Assembly (NCBI GenBank): GCA_900116395.1
Contig: FPAN01000005.1
Coordinates: 62,001 to 126,000, forward strand
Direction: 5' to 3'
Origin: Lachnospiraceae bacterium XBD2001
GTDB lineage: Bacteria > Bacillota > Clostridia > Lachnospirales > Lachnospiraceae
Length of the DNA stretch: 64,000 nucleotides
The first letter of the stretch is position 1. Each line of letters starts with the position of its first letter. The notes below the pieces were generated by a model that saw only the letters and a program-made list of their open reading frames with translations, had not been told where the DNA came from and made no database searches. Below, piece by piece: positions 50,047-59,065 of this stretch. The position numbers and the translations under genes were made by a program.

Positions 50047-51207
50047 TTATGCGAGAATCTGTTTCTTAAGTGCATCCCAAGCCGGCTGGTCTGCGTCTTT
50101 GCGGGTAGTCTTAATGGTTACCACCTGCTCGCAAATCTCGATATCCTTCATGGCCTCCAAGTGCTCCTGCATCTTCTTGGCAGCGACCGGAGCCCAAGAT
50201 CCGTTCTCCACTAAGCCCACACGGCGGTTCTGGTAATTCTTAATCTCCAGATGATAGAGGAGATCCTCCATGGCCGGCATCAGGTTGCCGTCATAGGAAA
50301 CTGCTGCAAGAATAATTTTGCCATACTGGAAACACTTCTCCACTGCCTCGGAGACATGCTCTCTTGTTAGATCCAGAGTCTTCACTTTCACGCCTTCTGC
50401 CTTCAGTTCATCCGCGAAGCGACATACCGCACGCTTGGTGTTGCCGTGAATGGATGCGTAGCAGATCAGCACCCCTTCCTTCTCTACACGATAGCTGCTC
50501 CAAGTGTTGTATTTCTCCAGATAGAAGCCTAAGTTCTCATGGAGCACCGGTCCATGCAACGGCGCAATGGTAGCAATGTCCAGGCCGCCCGCCTTCTTCA
50601 GAAGGGTCTGCACGCTTGGGCCATACTTACCCACGATGTTCAGGTAGTAATGGCTGGCTTCCTGCTCCCAAGGGATTTCGTTGCAAATCGCACCAAAAGT
50701 TCCGAAGGCATCTGCAGAGAAAAAGACCTTCTCGCTCTGCTCATAGGTCATCATAACTTCCGGCCAGTGAATCATAGGCGCCATCACAAACTGCAGGGTA
50801 TGACTACCAAGTGACAAGGTATCCCCTTCGCCCACTACCAGGAATCTGCCGGAGAGATCCTCATCGAAAAACTGCGGAATCATCTGCTTGGTCTTCGCCG
50901 TTCCAACCAATTGCATCGCCGGGTAACGCTCGGCTAAGTATGCAATGTTGGCGGAATGATCCGGTTCGAGATGCTGAACCACCAGATAGTCCGGCGTTCT
51001 GCCACCAAGGACCTTGGCCAGGGATTCTCTCCAAGTCTCGCTACCTCTGGCATCCACGGTATCCATCACCGCAATCTTCTCATCCAGAATCACATAGGAG
51101 TTATAGGATACGCCCTCCGGTACCGGATACTGGCTCTCAAACAAATCCAGCGTTGTATCGTCCGCGCCCACATACAGGATGTGTTCGGATACGTTCATGT
51201 TATGCAT
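50047..51207 (-). CDS. fprA: Flavodiiron protein (oxygen/NO reductase, FprA type)
   Basis: Reduces dioxygen to water (or NO to N2O) with electrons from rubredoxin or a reductase, protecting an anaerobe. 386 residues. The N-terminal metallo-beta-lactamase-like domain holds the diiron ligands in HLEPDHSANI (HxExDH), with MIHWPEVMM and a distal His in PLHGPVLH; the C-terminal flavodoxin domain starts at VLICYASIHGNTKRAV, the FMN loop. No fused rubredoxin domain is present. The ATG at 51207 follows GGAGG by 8 bases; in-frame residues upstream to 51276 are discarded. Confidence 0.95.
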   Translation of the reverse strand: MHNMNVSEHILYVGADDTTLDLFESQYPVPEGVSYNSYVILDEKIAVMDTVDARGSETWRESLAKVLGGRTPDYLVVQHLEPDHSANIAYLAERYPAMQLVGTAKTKQMIPQFFDEDLSGRFLVVGEGDTLSLGSHTLQFVMAPMIHWPEVMMTYEQSEKVFFSADAFGTFGAICNEIPWEQEASHYYLNIVGKYGPSVQTLLKKAGGLDIATIAPLHGPVLHENLGFYLEKYNTWSSYRVEKEGVLICYASIHGNTKRAVCRFADELKAEGVKVKTLDLTREHVSEAVEKCFQYGKIILAAVSYDGNLMPAMEDLLYHLEIKNYQNRRVGLVENGSWAPVAAKKMQEHLEAMKDIEICEQVVTIKTTRKDADQPAWDALKKQILA

Positions 51208-51263
51208 GTAAAAACCCTCCTTTTTTGTTCTCGTTATAGGTCCTATTTTACCGCAAAATAAGC

Positions 51264-51301
51264 AAAAAAAATACACTGGTTACCATCCGTTGCCACCAGT
51301 G
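51264..51301 (-). terminator. Terminator after fliS
   Basis: CACTGGT / ACCAGTG arms (51274-51280, 51295-51301) with partly paired interior, then T8 on the minus strand. Confidence 0.85.
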
Positions 51302-51330
51302 CATTCACCCGTTATAGGCGGTGTCGCCTA

Positions 51331-51849
51331 TTATGCTAGAAAACCTCGTGAAATGTCGAAGTTTACAGCCATTTCCTTAACATCTGTTCTGCCATATGTA
51401 TAGCCGGCCACGTATTTCTGCGTATTGGCCATCAGTGGAGCCGAAGTATCCTCGGCGGCTACGGCAACAAATGCTTCCCGAAGTTCCCCCATTACCTTCT
51501 CTACCCGGTCAAACAGTTCCGGGTCTTCCTTGTATGTGGCACGCGCTAAGGCACGCTCACAATAGGTATATAATCGAAATAGTTGGTTGGATATCTCTTG
51601 ATCGAAATTCAGATCGTCTTCCAAATGGCGCAGTACCATAGACGCGTGGCGAATGCCCTCGCGATATGCCTTGGTTGCGCTTACTTTTTGCTCATAATTC
51701 TGCTCCGCTCTCGCTTGTTGGATTTCCAACAAAGCCTTGCGGGCATCCTGTTCATACACCATAAAAATATCAAACAAGACCACGATGATCTGGCTGCGAT
51801 TACCACCGGAAATCCGCTTGGTAAAGGCCTGTACCTGCTCTTTATTCAT
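51331..51849 (-). CDS. fliS: Flagellin export chaperone FliS, extended
   Basis: Binds the C terminus of flagellin in the cytoplasm and keeps it from polymerising before export. The helical bundle pattern of FliS is visible in RSQIIVVLFDIFMVYEQDAR and NQLFRLYTYCERALARATYK. At 172 residues it is longer than usual (about 125-135); the extra C-terminal tail ends KEMAVNFDISRGFLA, a tail also seen in clostridial FliS-like proteins. It follows the flagellin gene by 15 bases and shares its message. Confidence 0.85.
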   Translation of the reverse strand: MNKEQVQAFTKRISGGNRSQIIVVLFDIFMVYEQDARKALLEIQQARAEQNYEQKVSATKAYREGIRHASMVLRHLEDDLNFDQEISNQLFRLYTYCERALARATYKEDPELFDRVEKVMGELREAFVAVAAEDTSAPLMANTQKYVAGYTYGRTDVKEMAVNFDISRGFLA

Positions 51850-51864
51850 GGGTTACCTCACCTT

Positions 51865-53238
51865 CTACTGTAACAACTGCAATGCCATCTGTGGCAATTC
51901 ATTGGCCTGGGATAATGCAGATGTACCTGCCTGCTGCAGCACGTTATCCTTGGTATACTCTACCATCTCTGTTGCCATATCTACATCGGCGATTCGGGAG
52001 ATTGCGGAGTTCATGTTCTCATGGGTTGCGTTCAAACTGGACACGGTGTACTCCAAACGGTTGGTGTAAGCACCAAGGTTGGCACGAATATCATTTACCG
52101 TTGCAAGAGCCTCATCCAGACGTGTCATAGCACGCTCTGGTCCGCCTACCTTGCTGACATCCACTTCGTCTAAGTAGAGATACTCGGAGGAAATAGACGG
52201 AATACGAACGGTAATCTGCTGGCCCATGTTGGCACCTACCTGAAGGTCCATCGGTCCGATGTCGGTGACTTCACACTTAATAGCTCCCTCGAAATTTTCT
52301 TCCAACTTCATGGACAGGGAGAATCCTTCCACATCGGTAAATGTGATGTGGTTACCCTCATGCTTGATGGTTGCAGTTGGATGATCCTTGAAAAGGGAAT
52401 TTGCTGCATCCATGGTAATGTCTGCATTTTTTCCGGTCTGATGCTCTGCTCCTGTCGGAAGAACCAAGGTGGAATTGCTTACCACATCCACATGCTCGTT
52501 CACACCATAATACTCAGACTTCACGGTTACAGTATCGTCGTCGGTAATCTCGATCAGCGCGCCGCCAATTTCTGCAGCATCACGAATGCTTCCGATCACA
52601 TCTTCCTTGGACATGCCAGCCTCAATCATAGCTGCTGCACCATTGATGGTGATACTTCCTGCCTGGTCGGAAGGAATCGGATAAGTCAATCCGTTGGTTA
52701 CGTTGATTGCCACGGATGCCTGCTCTGCGGCAGCGTTAACCGTAAAGTTATAGAAACCAGCCTCAACCGTACTGGACGGAGTTGGGCGGGTAAAATGATC
52801 GCCGTATACACGATTGGAGAGGGAACCGTCCAACAAAGTCTTGGTGTTGAACTCTGTTGCCTCGGAGATACGGTCGATTTCTTCTACTAAATTTCCGATT
52901 TCTTTCTGGATTGCTGCGCGATCATTTTCGGACATGGTTCCGTTGGCTGCCTGAACAGACAACTCGCGCATACGTTGAAGCATAGAAGTAACCTCGGTTA
53001 ATGCACCGTCTGCGGTATCCAATACACTGATACCGTCGGAAGAGTTACGACTTGCTCTGGATAAGCCATCAATCTGAGCGTTCATTTTTCCTGCAATGGC
53101 CATACCGGACGGATCGTCCTTGGCATGGTTGATGCGTAATCCGGAAGACAGACGCTCCATAGAAGCAGCTAAGGTATCCTCGGTTCGAAGAAGTTGCTTG
53201 TTGGTAATGACTGCGGAAATATTGTTATTGATCTTCAT
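51865..53238 (-). CDS. Flagellin
   Basis: Structural subunit of the flagellar filament, 457 residues. The conserved N-terminal D0/D1 region (MKINNNISAVITNKQLLRTE, MERLSSGLRINHAKDDPSGM, QRMRELSVQAANGTMSENDR) and C-terminal D1/D0 (LGAYTNRLEYTVSSLNATHE, NVLQQAGTSALSQANELPQM, ALQLLQ) are complete. The central 250 residues form a variable surface domain and include three repeated motifs of the flagellin hypervariable type. AGAGGT precedes the ATG by 6 bases. Confidence 0.96.
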   Translation of the reverse strand: MKINNNISAVITNKQLLRTEDTLAASMERLSSGLRINHAKDDPSGMAIAGKMNAQIDGLSRASRNSSDGISVLDTADGALTEVTSMLQRMRELSVQAANGTMSENDRAAIQKEIGNLVEEIDRISEATEFNTKTLLDGSLSNRVYGDHFTRPTPSSTVEAGFYNFTVNAAAEQASVAINVTNGLTYPIPSDQAGSITINGAAAMIEAGMSKEDVIGSIRDAAEIGGALIEITDDDTVTVKSEYYGVNEHVDVVSNSTLVLPTGAEHQTGKNADITMDAANSLFKDHPTATIKHEGNHITFTDVEGFSLSMKLEENFEGAIKCEVTDIGPMDLQVGANMGQQITVRIPSISSEYLYLDEVDVSKVGGPERAMTRLDEALATVNDIRANLGAYTNRLEYTVSSLNATHENMNSAISRIADVDMATEMVEYTKDNVLQQAGTSALSQANELPQMALQLLQ

Positions 53239-53264
53239 ATAGATACCTCTCTTTATTTTTGGAC

Positions 53265-53309
53265 AAAAAAATGCACGGAGTCATTCACGACCAAAGTGGT
53301 CATTCGTGC
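53265..53309 (-). promoter_or_regulatory. Terminator-like hairpin in the flagellin leader
   Basis: GCACG / CGTGC arms (53273-53277, 53305-53309) enclose a GACC/GGTC stem (53289-53292, 53298-53301) and are followed by T7 on the minus strand, only about 30 bases before the flagellin ATG. Alternative pairings of CACGACC with GGTCATTCGTG exist. It may act as an attenuator or as a 5' stabiliser. Confidence 0.5.
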
Positions 53310-53352
53310 TTCCATGCCTTATTTGAAACCATCCTTTGTTCCTTACACACTA

Positions 53353-53360
53353 TATATCGG
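53353..53360 (-). promoter_or_regulatory. Candidate sigma-28 -10 element for flagellin
   Basis: CCGATATA on the minus strand resembles the GCCGATAA -10 of flagellar sigma-28 promoters. A matching TAAA -35 is not clear at the usual distance. Transcription from here would give a leader of about 110 bases containing the hairpin at 53265-53309. Confidence 0.4.
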
Positions 53361-53362
53361 AC

Positions 53363-53387
53363 CGGGGGCTCGAATTATGAACCCCCG
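53363..53387. other. GC-rich hairpin between the DUF6240-like gene and flagellin
   Basis: CGGGGGCTC / GAACCCCCG arms (53363-53371, 53379-53387, one mismatch) with 7-base loop. No T-tract follows in either direction, so it is a poor intrinsic terminator; it overlaps the region of the expected sigma-28 -35. Confidence 0.5.
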
Positions 53388-53405
53388 AATCAAATATTTT
53401 GTGTT

Positions 53406-56342
53406 TTATCCACGAAGACTTCCCAAAATGTCGATAAATGAACGGGCCAGACCGTACAACTTAGAAGTCTGCACTTCTCGCAGCTCTTTGGTCACTTCGA
53501 ATCCAGGGTTGGTCTGTTCATATATGCCGTTTGCTTCTACGGAAGCATTCCATGAGAAGCTGCAATGGCAAGCTTCGCCGGTGGCCTTGGCGATTGCTTC
53601 GTTCAATTCTTCGGCCCGGTCTGCTAACAGCTGTCTCGTGGTGGAGCGGTCGGTGGTAATCTCGCCTTCGATGCCTTCTGCCGTCATGCGGAAGGAGCCA
53701 CGGATACATCCGGTGGCATCCATATCTAAGGCCACATCTACAAGGCCCTTCTGTTCTTCCTTGCCACGAACAATTTTTAAGGTCATGTTACCGGCTGCAT
53801 CTGCAACGGTAATCGGAATCGCATAGGTCTCTTCTCGGGTTGCCATGGTGCCTAAGGTATGGAGCTGGGTCATCACCATCTTCATGCCCCGTACATCAAT
53901 ATAACCCTTGGCATCTTCGATGATTGCTGTGCGCATCACGTTCTCGGCGGTCTCTTCTAACTTGCGCTGGGCCTCGGCCATTTCTTCCGGTGTCTTCACT
54001 GCTTCTCCGAACTGCTCGAAGATATCGTTTTTGATTTCTGCCAGGACTTCGAAGATTCGATTCCGATCCTTCAGATAAGAACTCATGGCTTCTAAGTTGG
54101 TTGCCGTTACCGGAAGGTCGTACTGCTGCAACATGGCATAGATGCGCTCCTCGGTTGCAACCGCCTGTTGCAGGTTACTTCGCTGCTCTGCTACATAGGC
54201 CTGCTCTACTTCCGGGGATTCCTCGGTCTGCTCCAATGCGGTGGCGAAGGTGTCCGGATTCATTTCCATATAGGTATCTTCGCTGGCGAAGGTCATCATC
54301 TTCTGTGGAGAGATGGCTTCCTTGGCATCCTTGCAACGGTAGGTTAAGAATACTTTTTCTACCTGTTGGGTAATGTTCAAGTCCTTCACTGCGAAGTCTT
54401 CTACCACACCAAAGTCATTATCTACGGTGTATTCCCGATTCTCATGCTTACGGGTGCGAACCGCTTCCATCATGGTGCGAAGGGTAATCTCTCTACCCTG
54501 CTGCAGTAGCTGTCCGATGACGGCACCATCGGTTGCTTCTACCTGGTGTAACAGTCGATACACACCGATGAAGCTGTCTCGCTGCTCCGGTGTCATCTCA
54601 CCAATCTGGTCCATCTTCCATAAGAATTTGGCGTAGCTTTCTTCTTTATTTCCGTTGGAATCTGCCATGCGCTCCTTGGCATCTTCCGTCATCTCTAAGA
54701 GTTTTTCCATGGACAAATCCAGTGGATTCTTGCCTTCGTCAATAAGGTTCTTTACCACTCCTGGGGTGAGATTCTTCAGGGTACGCTGTACCATCTCATC
54801 TCCCGTCTTCATGGTAAGGATGCTCTCCTTGGTAATCTCCATACGGTTGTATGCAAGGATACGAACGGCACGCTGGTTGGATTCTGTTTGTTGTAAATCC
54901 AACGAATCAAGGATATCACCGATATTGCCGAATGCCTTGGTCAGGCGATCTCCCAAGTCACGACGCACTTCCGTTGCCATGGTCTCATACCGCTCTCCGG
55001 CCTGTTGGAAGGTCTGCTGAAGAACTGTCGCTTCTCTATGAATCTCTGTCAAGGTTGCTGCCGGAATATTGGCGATACGACCAAGAGTTACTACCGGCGC
55101 TTCCTGCATCTCTTTTACGAGCACATTGGTCTCTTCGAAGAGGGCTGCTGCTTCCGGATTCTCCGGGAAGAGCTTCTGGGCGAGGCTCTCTTCCTGTGCC
55201 CGCAGGTCCTCTACCAGTTGTGCCAGGTCTGTTGTATTTACATCAATTCCCTGCTTCAACATGGAGAAGGTTGCTTCCTGTGTCATCATCAGGCGAATCT
55301 CTTCTACCACACGCTGGTCATGAACCTGGGATAAAATCTGCTCGTTGCTCATGGTCTGAACCGTTGTTACCAGCGCCTCGGCCTGATCCCGCATGGAATA
55401 GCCACGTACTAAGTATGCATCCTGTGGCATACGACCTTCGGATACGGATGCAACAATGGCATCGACAATATCCTCTGGCTGCTGTACCCATTCACCCTCT
55501 GCTAAGGAATTCATATAAGTAAGATTCTCTACGGTCACCGGAATATCCTGTGCCAATAAGGTCTTCGCATAGCTTTCCGTCTTGTCATCTACCGGCAATC
55601 CGCTCTCTTCGATGATGGCATCTACCTGCGGGCGAATGGCCTCCCACTGCTCCGCGCTTAATTCACTCTGCGGTGCCGCGTTGCTATAGTTTGCAGACTT
55701 GGCGTAGACTGCGGTATAGACGTTTGCTATGGTCGGTGGCAGCTCATTTTTTACCAGATAGTTCTGTGCCTCCGGTGTGACTTCGCCGATCTGCTCAGCC
55801 TTCATTATTGCAGTCTTCGCATCAGCAACAATCGCTTCATCCGTTGGCAAATCTGCCTGTTTCAAGGCGTCGGTTACCACAGCTGCCGCCTGGGCACTTC
55901 CGCTCATAGCAGCAATTTCATCCGATGATAATCCACCCATGGCTTCAATATCTGCACCGGCAATGGCCAACTGCTTCTTAATCTTATCGGAGACGGTGAC
56001 GATGGTATGTCCCGGCTGGTCCATAGGAGAGAATCCCTCCTCGGACATACGCTGATAATCTTCATCTGACATGGTTTCGGATGCTAAGACCATCTGATTC
56101 TTCATGGCTCTTGCATCTCCACCAAAAGAAGACGCATCCTCCAGGTGATCTGCCACCGTGGATTGCGTCAATTGATTTTTTTGATAAGTAGGTTGATCTA
56201 TTGATATGCTTCGAAGAACCCCATCCGTTGGTTCCACAGATTTCTCTGCGGTCTTCTTCACATCACTCCATGATTGAGAAGCACTCTTTTCGATGGCCCC
56301 TGCATGCGGTTTGGTCGCGTATAATAAATCCTCTACCTGCAT
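53406..56342 (-). CDS. Large cytoplasmic flagellar-locus protein, possibly FliK-like
   Basis: A 978-residue protein of unknown function, probably the DUF6240 type seen beside flagellin in Lachnospiraceae (recalled label). No signal peptide or membrane helix. It is acidic and mostly helical, with tandem degenerate units of the form LxxxxIPVTxENLxxM (for example DIPVTVENLTYMNSL and DLPVTATNLEAMSSYL). The last 150 residues have a compact mixed domain (LKIVRGKEEQKGLVDVALDM, GIEGEITTDRSTTRQLLADR, AEELNEAIAKATGE) that resembles the C-terminal hook-length domain of FliK. A role in flagellar export or hook length control is inference. AGGAGG precedes the ATG by 5 bases. Confidence 0.7.
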   Translation of the reverse strand: MQVEDLLYATKPHAGAIEKSASQSWSDVKKTAEKSVEPTDGVLRSISIDQPTYQKNQLTQSTVADHLEDASSFGGDARAMKNQMVLASETMSDEDYQRMSEEGFSPMDQPGHTIVTVSDKIKKQLAIAGADIEAMGGLSSDEIAAMSGSAQAAAVVTDALKQADLPTDEAIVADAKTAIMKAEQIGEVTPEAQNYLVKNELPPTIANVYTAVYAKSANYSNAAPQSELSAEQWEAIRPQVDAIIEESGLPVDDKTESYAKTLLAQDIPVTVENLTYMNSLAEGEWVQQPEDIVDAIVASVSEGRMPQDAYLVRGYSMRDQAEALVTTVQTMSNEQILSQVHDQRVVEEIRLMMTQEATFSMLKQGIDVNTTDLAQLVEDLRAQEESLAQKLFPENPEAAALFEETNVLVKEMQEAPVVTLGRIANIPAATLTEIHREATVLQQTFQQAGERYETMATEVRRDLGDRLTKAFGNIGDILDSLDLQQTESNQRAVRILAYNRMEITKESILTMKTGDEMVQRTLKNLTPGVVKNLIDEGKNPLDLSMEKLLEMTEDAKERMADSNGNKEESYAKFLWKMDQIGEMTPEQRDSFIGVYRLLHQVEATDGAVIGQLLQQGREITLRTMMEAVRTRKHENREYTVDNDFGVVEDFAVKDLNITQQVEKVFLTYRCKDAKEAISPQKMMTFASEDTYMEMNPDTFATALEQTEESPEVEQAYVAEQRSNLQQAVATEERIYAMLQQYDLPVTATNLEAMSSYLKDRNRIFEVLAEIKNDIFEQFGEAVKTPEEMAEAQRKLEETAENVMRTAIIEDAKGYIDVRGMKMVMTQLHTLGTMATREETYAIPITVADAAGNMTLKIVRGKEEQKGLVDVALDMDATGCIRGSFRMTAEGIEGEITTDRSTTRQLLADRAEELNEAIAKATGEACHCSFSWNASVEANGIYEQTNPGFEVTKELREVQTSKLYGLARSFIDILGSLRG

Positions 56343-56405
56343 AAGTTCCTCCTAAAAAAGCCTTCACCTCTTATGTCGGACAGGAGGAGGATTTTCTTAA
56401 CCCAT

Positions 56406-56433
56406 AAAAAAGAGCGTGCCTTCCGGCACGCTC
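56406..56433 (-). terminator. Terminator after recR
   Basis: Perfect 9-bp stem GAGCGTGCC / GGCACGCTC (56412-56420, 56425-56433) with a 4-base loop and T6 on the minus strand. Confidence 0.92.
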
Positions 56434-56437
56434 GTCC

Positions 56438-57037
56438 TTACAATTCTGTTCGACCATCCAAGGCGCGCAACAGCGTCACCTCGTCGATGTATTCCAAATC
56501 GCCGCCCACCGGCACACCGCTGGCGATTCGTGTGACACGAATGCCGCTTGGCTTGATGAGCTTACTGATATACATGGCGGTTGTCTCGCCCTCTAAGCTG
56601 GAGTTAGTAGCGATAATCACCTCTTCCACGTCATCCTTCTGGAGGCGCTGCATCAGCTCCTTCAGACGAATGTCCGCCGGGCCAACACCCTGCATCGGGG
56701 AGATGGCACCATGCAAGACATGATAAACACCGTCATACTTCTGGGTCTTCTCGTAGGCTGCCAGATCCCGGCTGTCCTCCACCACCATAATCTTCTTATG
56801 GTTGCGCTTCTCGTTGGAACAGATTGGACATACCTCCTGATCCGTCAGGGTGAAGCATTCCTTACAGTAGCGCACGTTCTTGCGAGCATCCACCAAAGTC
56901 TCGGATAACTTCTCTACATCCTCGATTGGCATATGTAAAATATGAAATGCCAGTCGCTGTGCGGACTTCGCACCAATACCCGGAAGTCCGGATAATTCGG
57001 ATATCAACTGGCCGATTTGCTTGCTATAGTATTCCAC
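56438..57037 (-). CDS. recR: Recombination protein RecR
   Basis: Works with RecO/RecF to load RecA at single-strand gaps. The 199-residue protein has the helix-hairpin-helix (LSGLPGIGAKSAQRLAFHIL), a four-Cys zinc finger (CKECFTLTDQEVCPIC) and a Toprim domain (VVEDSRDLAAYE, VIIATNSSLEGETTA). The start codon is GTG, set by AAGAGGTG closely upstream. It is the last gene of the dnaX-ebfC-recR unit. Confidence 0.97.
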   Translation of the reverse strand: MEYYSKQIGQLISELSGLPGIGAKSAQRLAFHILHMPIEDVEKLSETLVDARKNVRYCKECFTLTDQEVCPICSNEKRNHKKIMVVEDSRDLAAYEKTQKYDGVYHVLHGAISPMQGVGPADIRLKELMQRLQKDDVEEVIIATNSSLEGETTAMYISKLIKPSGIRVTRIASGVPVGGDLEYIDEVTLLRALDGRTEL

Positions 57038-57055
57038 AATTCACCTCTTAGGATC

Positions 57056-57409
57056 TTAGAATGGGAATCCGCCACCCATGCCCATGCCGCCGGTAATCTT
57101 CGCCATAGCAGCCTGAGACTCTTCATCCATCTTGCGAAGTGCCTCGTTGGTTGCTGCCATAATGAGATCTTCTAACATCTCAACATCTTCCGGATCAACA
57201 GCTTCCGGATCAATCTTCACCTTGGTAACTTCCTTCTTGCCGGATACGGTTACCTCAACAACACCGCCACCTGCTGCTGCAGTTACTTCCTTGGTCTCAA
57301 GCTCCTTCTGGCTCTCCTCCATCTGACGCTGCATACGCTGTGCCTGCTTCATTAAGTTATTCATGTTGCCAGGCATACCACCGCCCGGGAATCCACCTCT
57401 TTTTGCCAT
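57056..57409 (-). CDS. ebfC: YbaB/EbfC nucleoid-associated protein
   Basis: A 117-residue DNA-binding dimer of the YbaB/EbfC family. GGFPGGGMPGNMNNLMKQAQ at the start is the usual Gly/Met-rich segment, followed by a long helix, GGGVVEVTVSGKKEVTKVKI and EDLIMAATNEALRKMDEES. The position between dnaX and recR is the standard conserved order. AAGGAG precedes the ATG by 9 bases. Confidence 0.96.
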   Translation of the reverse strand: MAKRGGFPGGGMPGNMNNLMKQAQRMQRQMEESQKELETKEVTAAAGGGVVEVTVSGKKEVTKVKIDPEAVDPEDVEMLEDLIMAATNEALRKMDEESQAAMAKITGGMGMGGGFPF

Positions 57410-57424
57410 TTCAAAAATCTCCTT

Positions 57425-59041
57425 CTATTCTTCGATATCGTCTTCTTCCACAAGCATACCAAATTCTTCTGCTCGTTTAAAGAACTCCGGACCGGATGTG
57501 TAGAGCTTCTCAGCCGGAACACCGGTCTGGTTGGATTCTACGCGCACCTTCACATTGGCACCCGTAAAATTATTAAGCACCTGCTGGAACTCTTGCTGCG
57601 CAGTCTCGCTGGTCAAAACCGAGTAAGCCAGGCTGCCATCGCTTCCTGCCGCAATGTCTACCACCAAGAGTAATTCTCCATCGGCAGTTGCCGTCGGCGT
57701 TGCCGTCTGGTAGAACTGTCGGCGCATTGGATCCAACAGGGATAATACCTCATTCCATTGTTTTAATACAGCGTCCACCTCTTCCGGTCTTGCATCCGGG
57801 AACGGGCGCTTGGTTAAATCCGCTGCTGCGGCGCTCCCAGCAGTCGCTGGATCGGCACCTGCACTTCCCGCAGCCACCACAACACCGTTGGCCAACTGCT
57901 GCTCCAGACTTCGAATACGGTCAATCATAGAATCGTTATCCCGTTCCATCTGCGGACGGCACAAACGAATCATGGCAATTTCCGTCATTACACGCTTTTG
58001 GGTTGCGTTTCGCAACTGATCGGACAGCGTGGACAATACACGAATATACCGCATCAGGACTGCTTCGTCCAGCTTCTGGGCTTCTTCCTGCATCACTTTC
58101 AGGTTGTCCGTAGAGATATCCAGGATATCTTCCATGTTCTCAATATTCTTCACCAGTAACAGGTTACGAAGATACCAGGTAAAATCCGTTACGAACTGGC
58201 CAATCTCACGGCCTTCGATAATAATCTCATCCACTACACGAATCACTTCGGACACGTCCCGATTCATGATGCCACGTAGGATCTTGGAAAAGACTTCGTT
58301 ATCCACCGCACCCAACACGTTCAACACATTGTCATAGGTTAAGGTCTGGTCCGGATAAAATGCGATACACTGATCCAGCAAGGATAAGGAATCACGCATG
58401 GATCCGTCGCCCACCTTCGCCACATAACGCAGGGCCTTCTCTTCCGCATCGACGCCTTCCCGCTCCATCAAGTCTGCTAGACGAGCAGAAATCGTATCAA
58501 TGGAAATACGATGGAAGTCGTAACGCTGCACACGGGAGAGAATAGTAATCGGAACCTTCTGGACCTCTGTGGTTGCCAGGATAAAAATCGCGTAGCTCGG
58601 CGGCTCCTCAATGGTCTTCAATAACGCATTGAAGGCGCCGGTACTTAACATATGCACCTCATCGATGATGTAGACCTTGTAGCGGCCTTCCGTCGGTGGA
58701 TACGCAATTTCCTCAATGATGCTACGTGCATGATCCACACCGTTATTGGACGCACCATCCATCTCCACGACGTTCATGGAACGGCCTTCTGCAATGGCAC
58801 GACAGGACGGACACTCGCCGCAAGGGCTTCCGTCTTCCTGACGATTCTCACAGTTGACTGCCTTGGCAAAAAGCTTGGCCACCGTAGTTTTACCGGTACC
58901 TCGGGTACCGGTAAAAAGATAAGCGTGACCAATACGGTCGTTCTTCAACTGATTCTTCAGTGTGGTTACAATATGATCTTGTCCCTTTACTTCCGAGAAT
59001 TCCTGTGGTCGGAACTTTCGGTATAGAGCCATATAGGACAT
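57425..59041 (-). CDS. dnaX: DNA polymerase III subunit gamma/tau
   Basis: Clamp-loader ATPase, 538 residues. Walker A is FTGTRGTGKTTVAKLFAKAV (about 42-61), the zinc module has CENRQEDGSPCGECPSC, Walker B is VYIIDEVHMLS, and sensor 1 is FILATTEVQKVPITILSR. The C-terminal tau region is short and Ala-rich (AAGSAGADPATAGSAAAAD). No A-rich slippage site was found, so a programmed frameshift product is not expected. It is 24 bases downstream of pfkA. Confidence 0.96.
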   Translation of the reverse strand: MSYMALYRKFRPQEFSEVKGQDHIVTTLKNQLKNDRIGHAYLFTGTRGTGKTTVAKLFAKAVNCENRQEDGSPCGECPSCRAIAEGRSMNVVEMDGASNNGVDHARSIIEEIAYPPTEGRYKVYIIDEVHMLSTGAFNALLKTIEEPPSYAIFILATTEVQKVPITILSRVQRYDFHRISIDTISARLADLMEREGVDAEEKALRYVAKVGDGSMRDSLSLLDQCIAFYPDQTLTYDNVLNVLGAVDNEVFSKILRGIMNRDVSEVIRVVDEIIIEGREIGQFVTDFTWYLRNLLLVKNIENMEDILDISTDNLKVMQEEAQKLDEAVLMRYIRVLSTLSDQLRNATQKRVMTEIAMIRLCRPQMERDNDSMIDRIRSLEQQLANGVVVAAGSAGADPATAGSAAAADLTKRPFPDARPEEVDAVLKQWNEVLSLLDPMRRQFYQTATPTATADGELLLVVDIAAGSDGSLAYSVLTSETAQQEFQQVLNNFTGANVKVRVESNQTGVPAEKLYTSGPEFFKRAEEFGMLVEEDDIEE

Positions 59042-59065
59042 GTAGTAATACTCCTAACTGTTTAT

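Noticed and set aside
53363-53387. GC-rich hairpin read as the terminator of the 978-residue protein gene
   Set aside because: No T-tract follows on either strand, so it is listed only as a hairpin.
57425-59041. Programmed frameshift in dnaX (gamma/tau)
   Set aside because: No run of A residues with a downstream stem was found on the coding strand.
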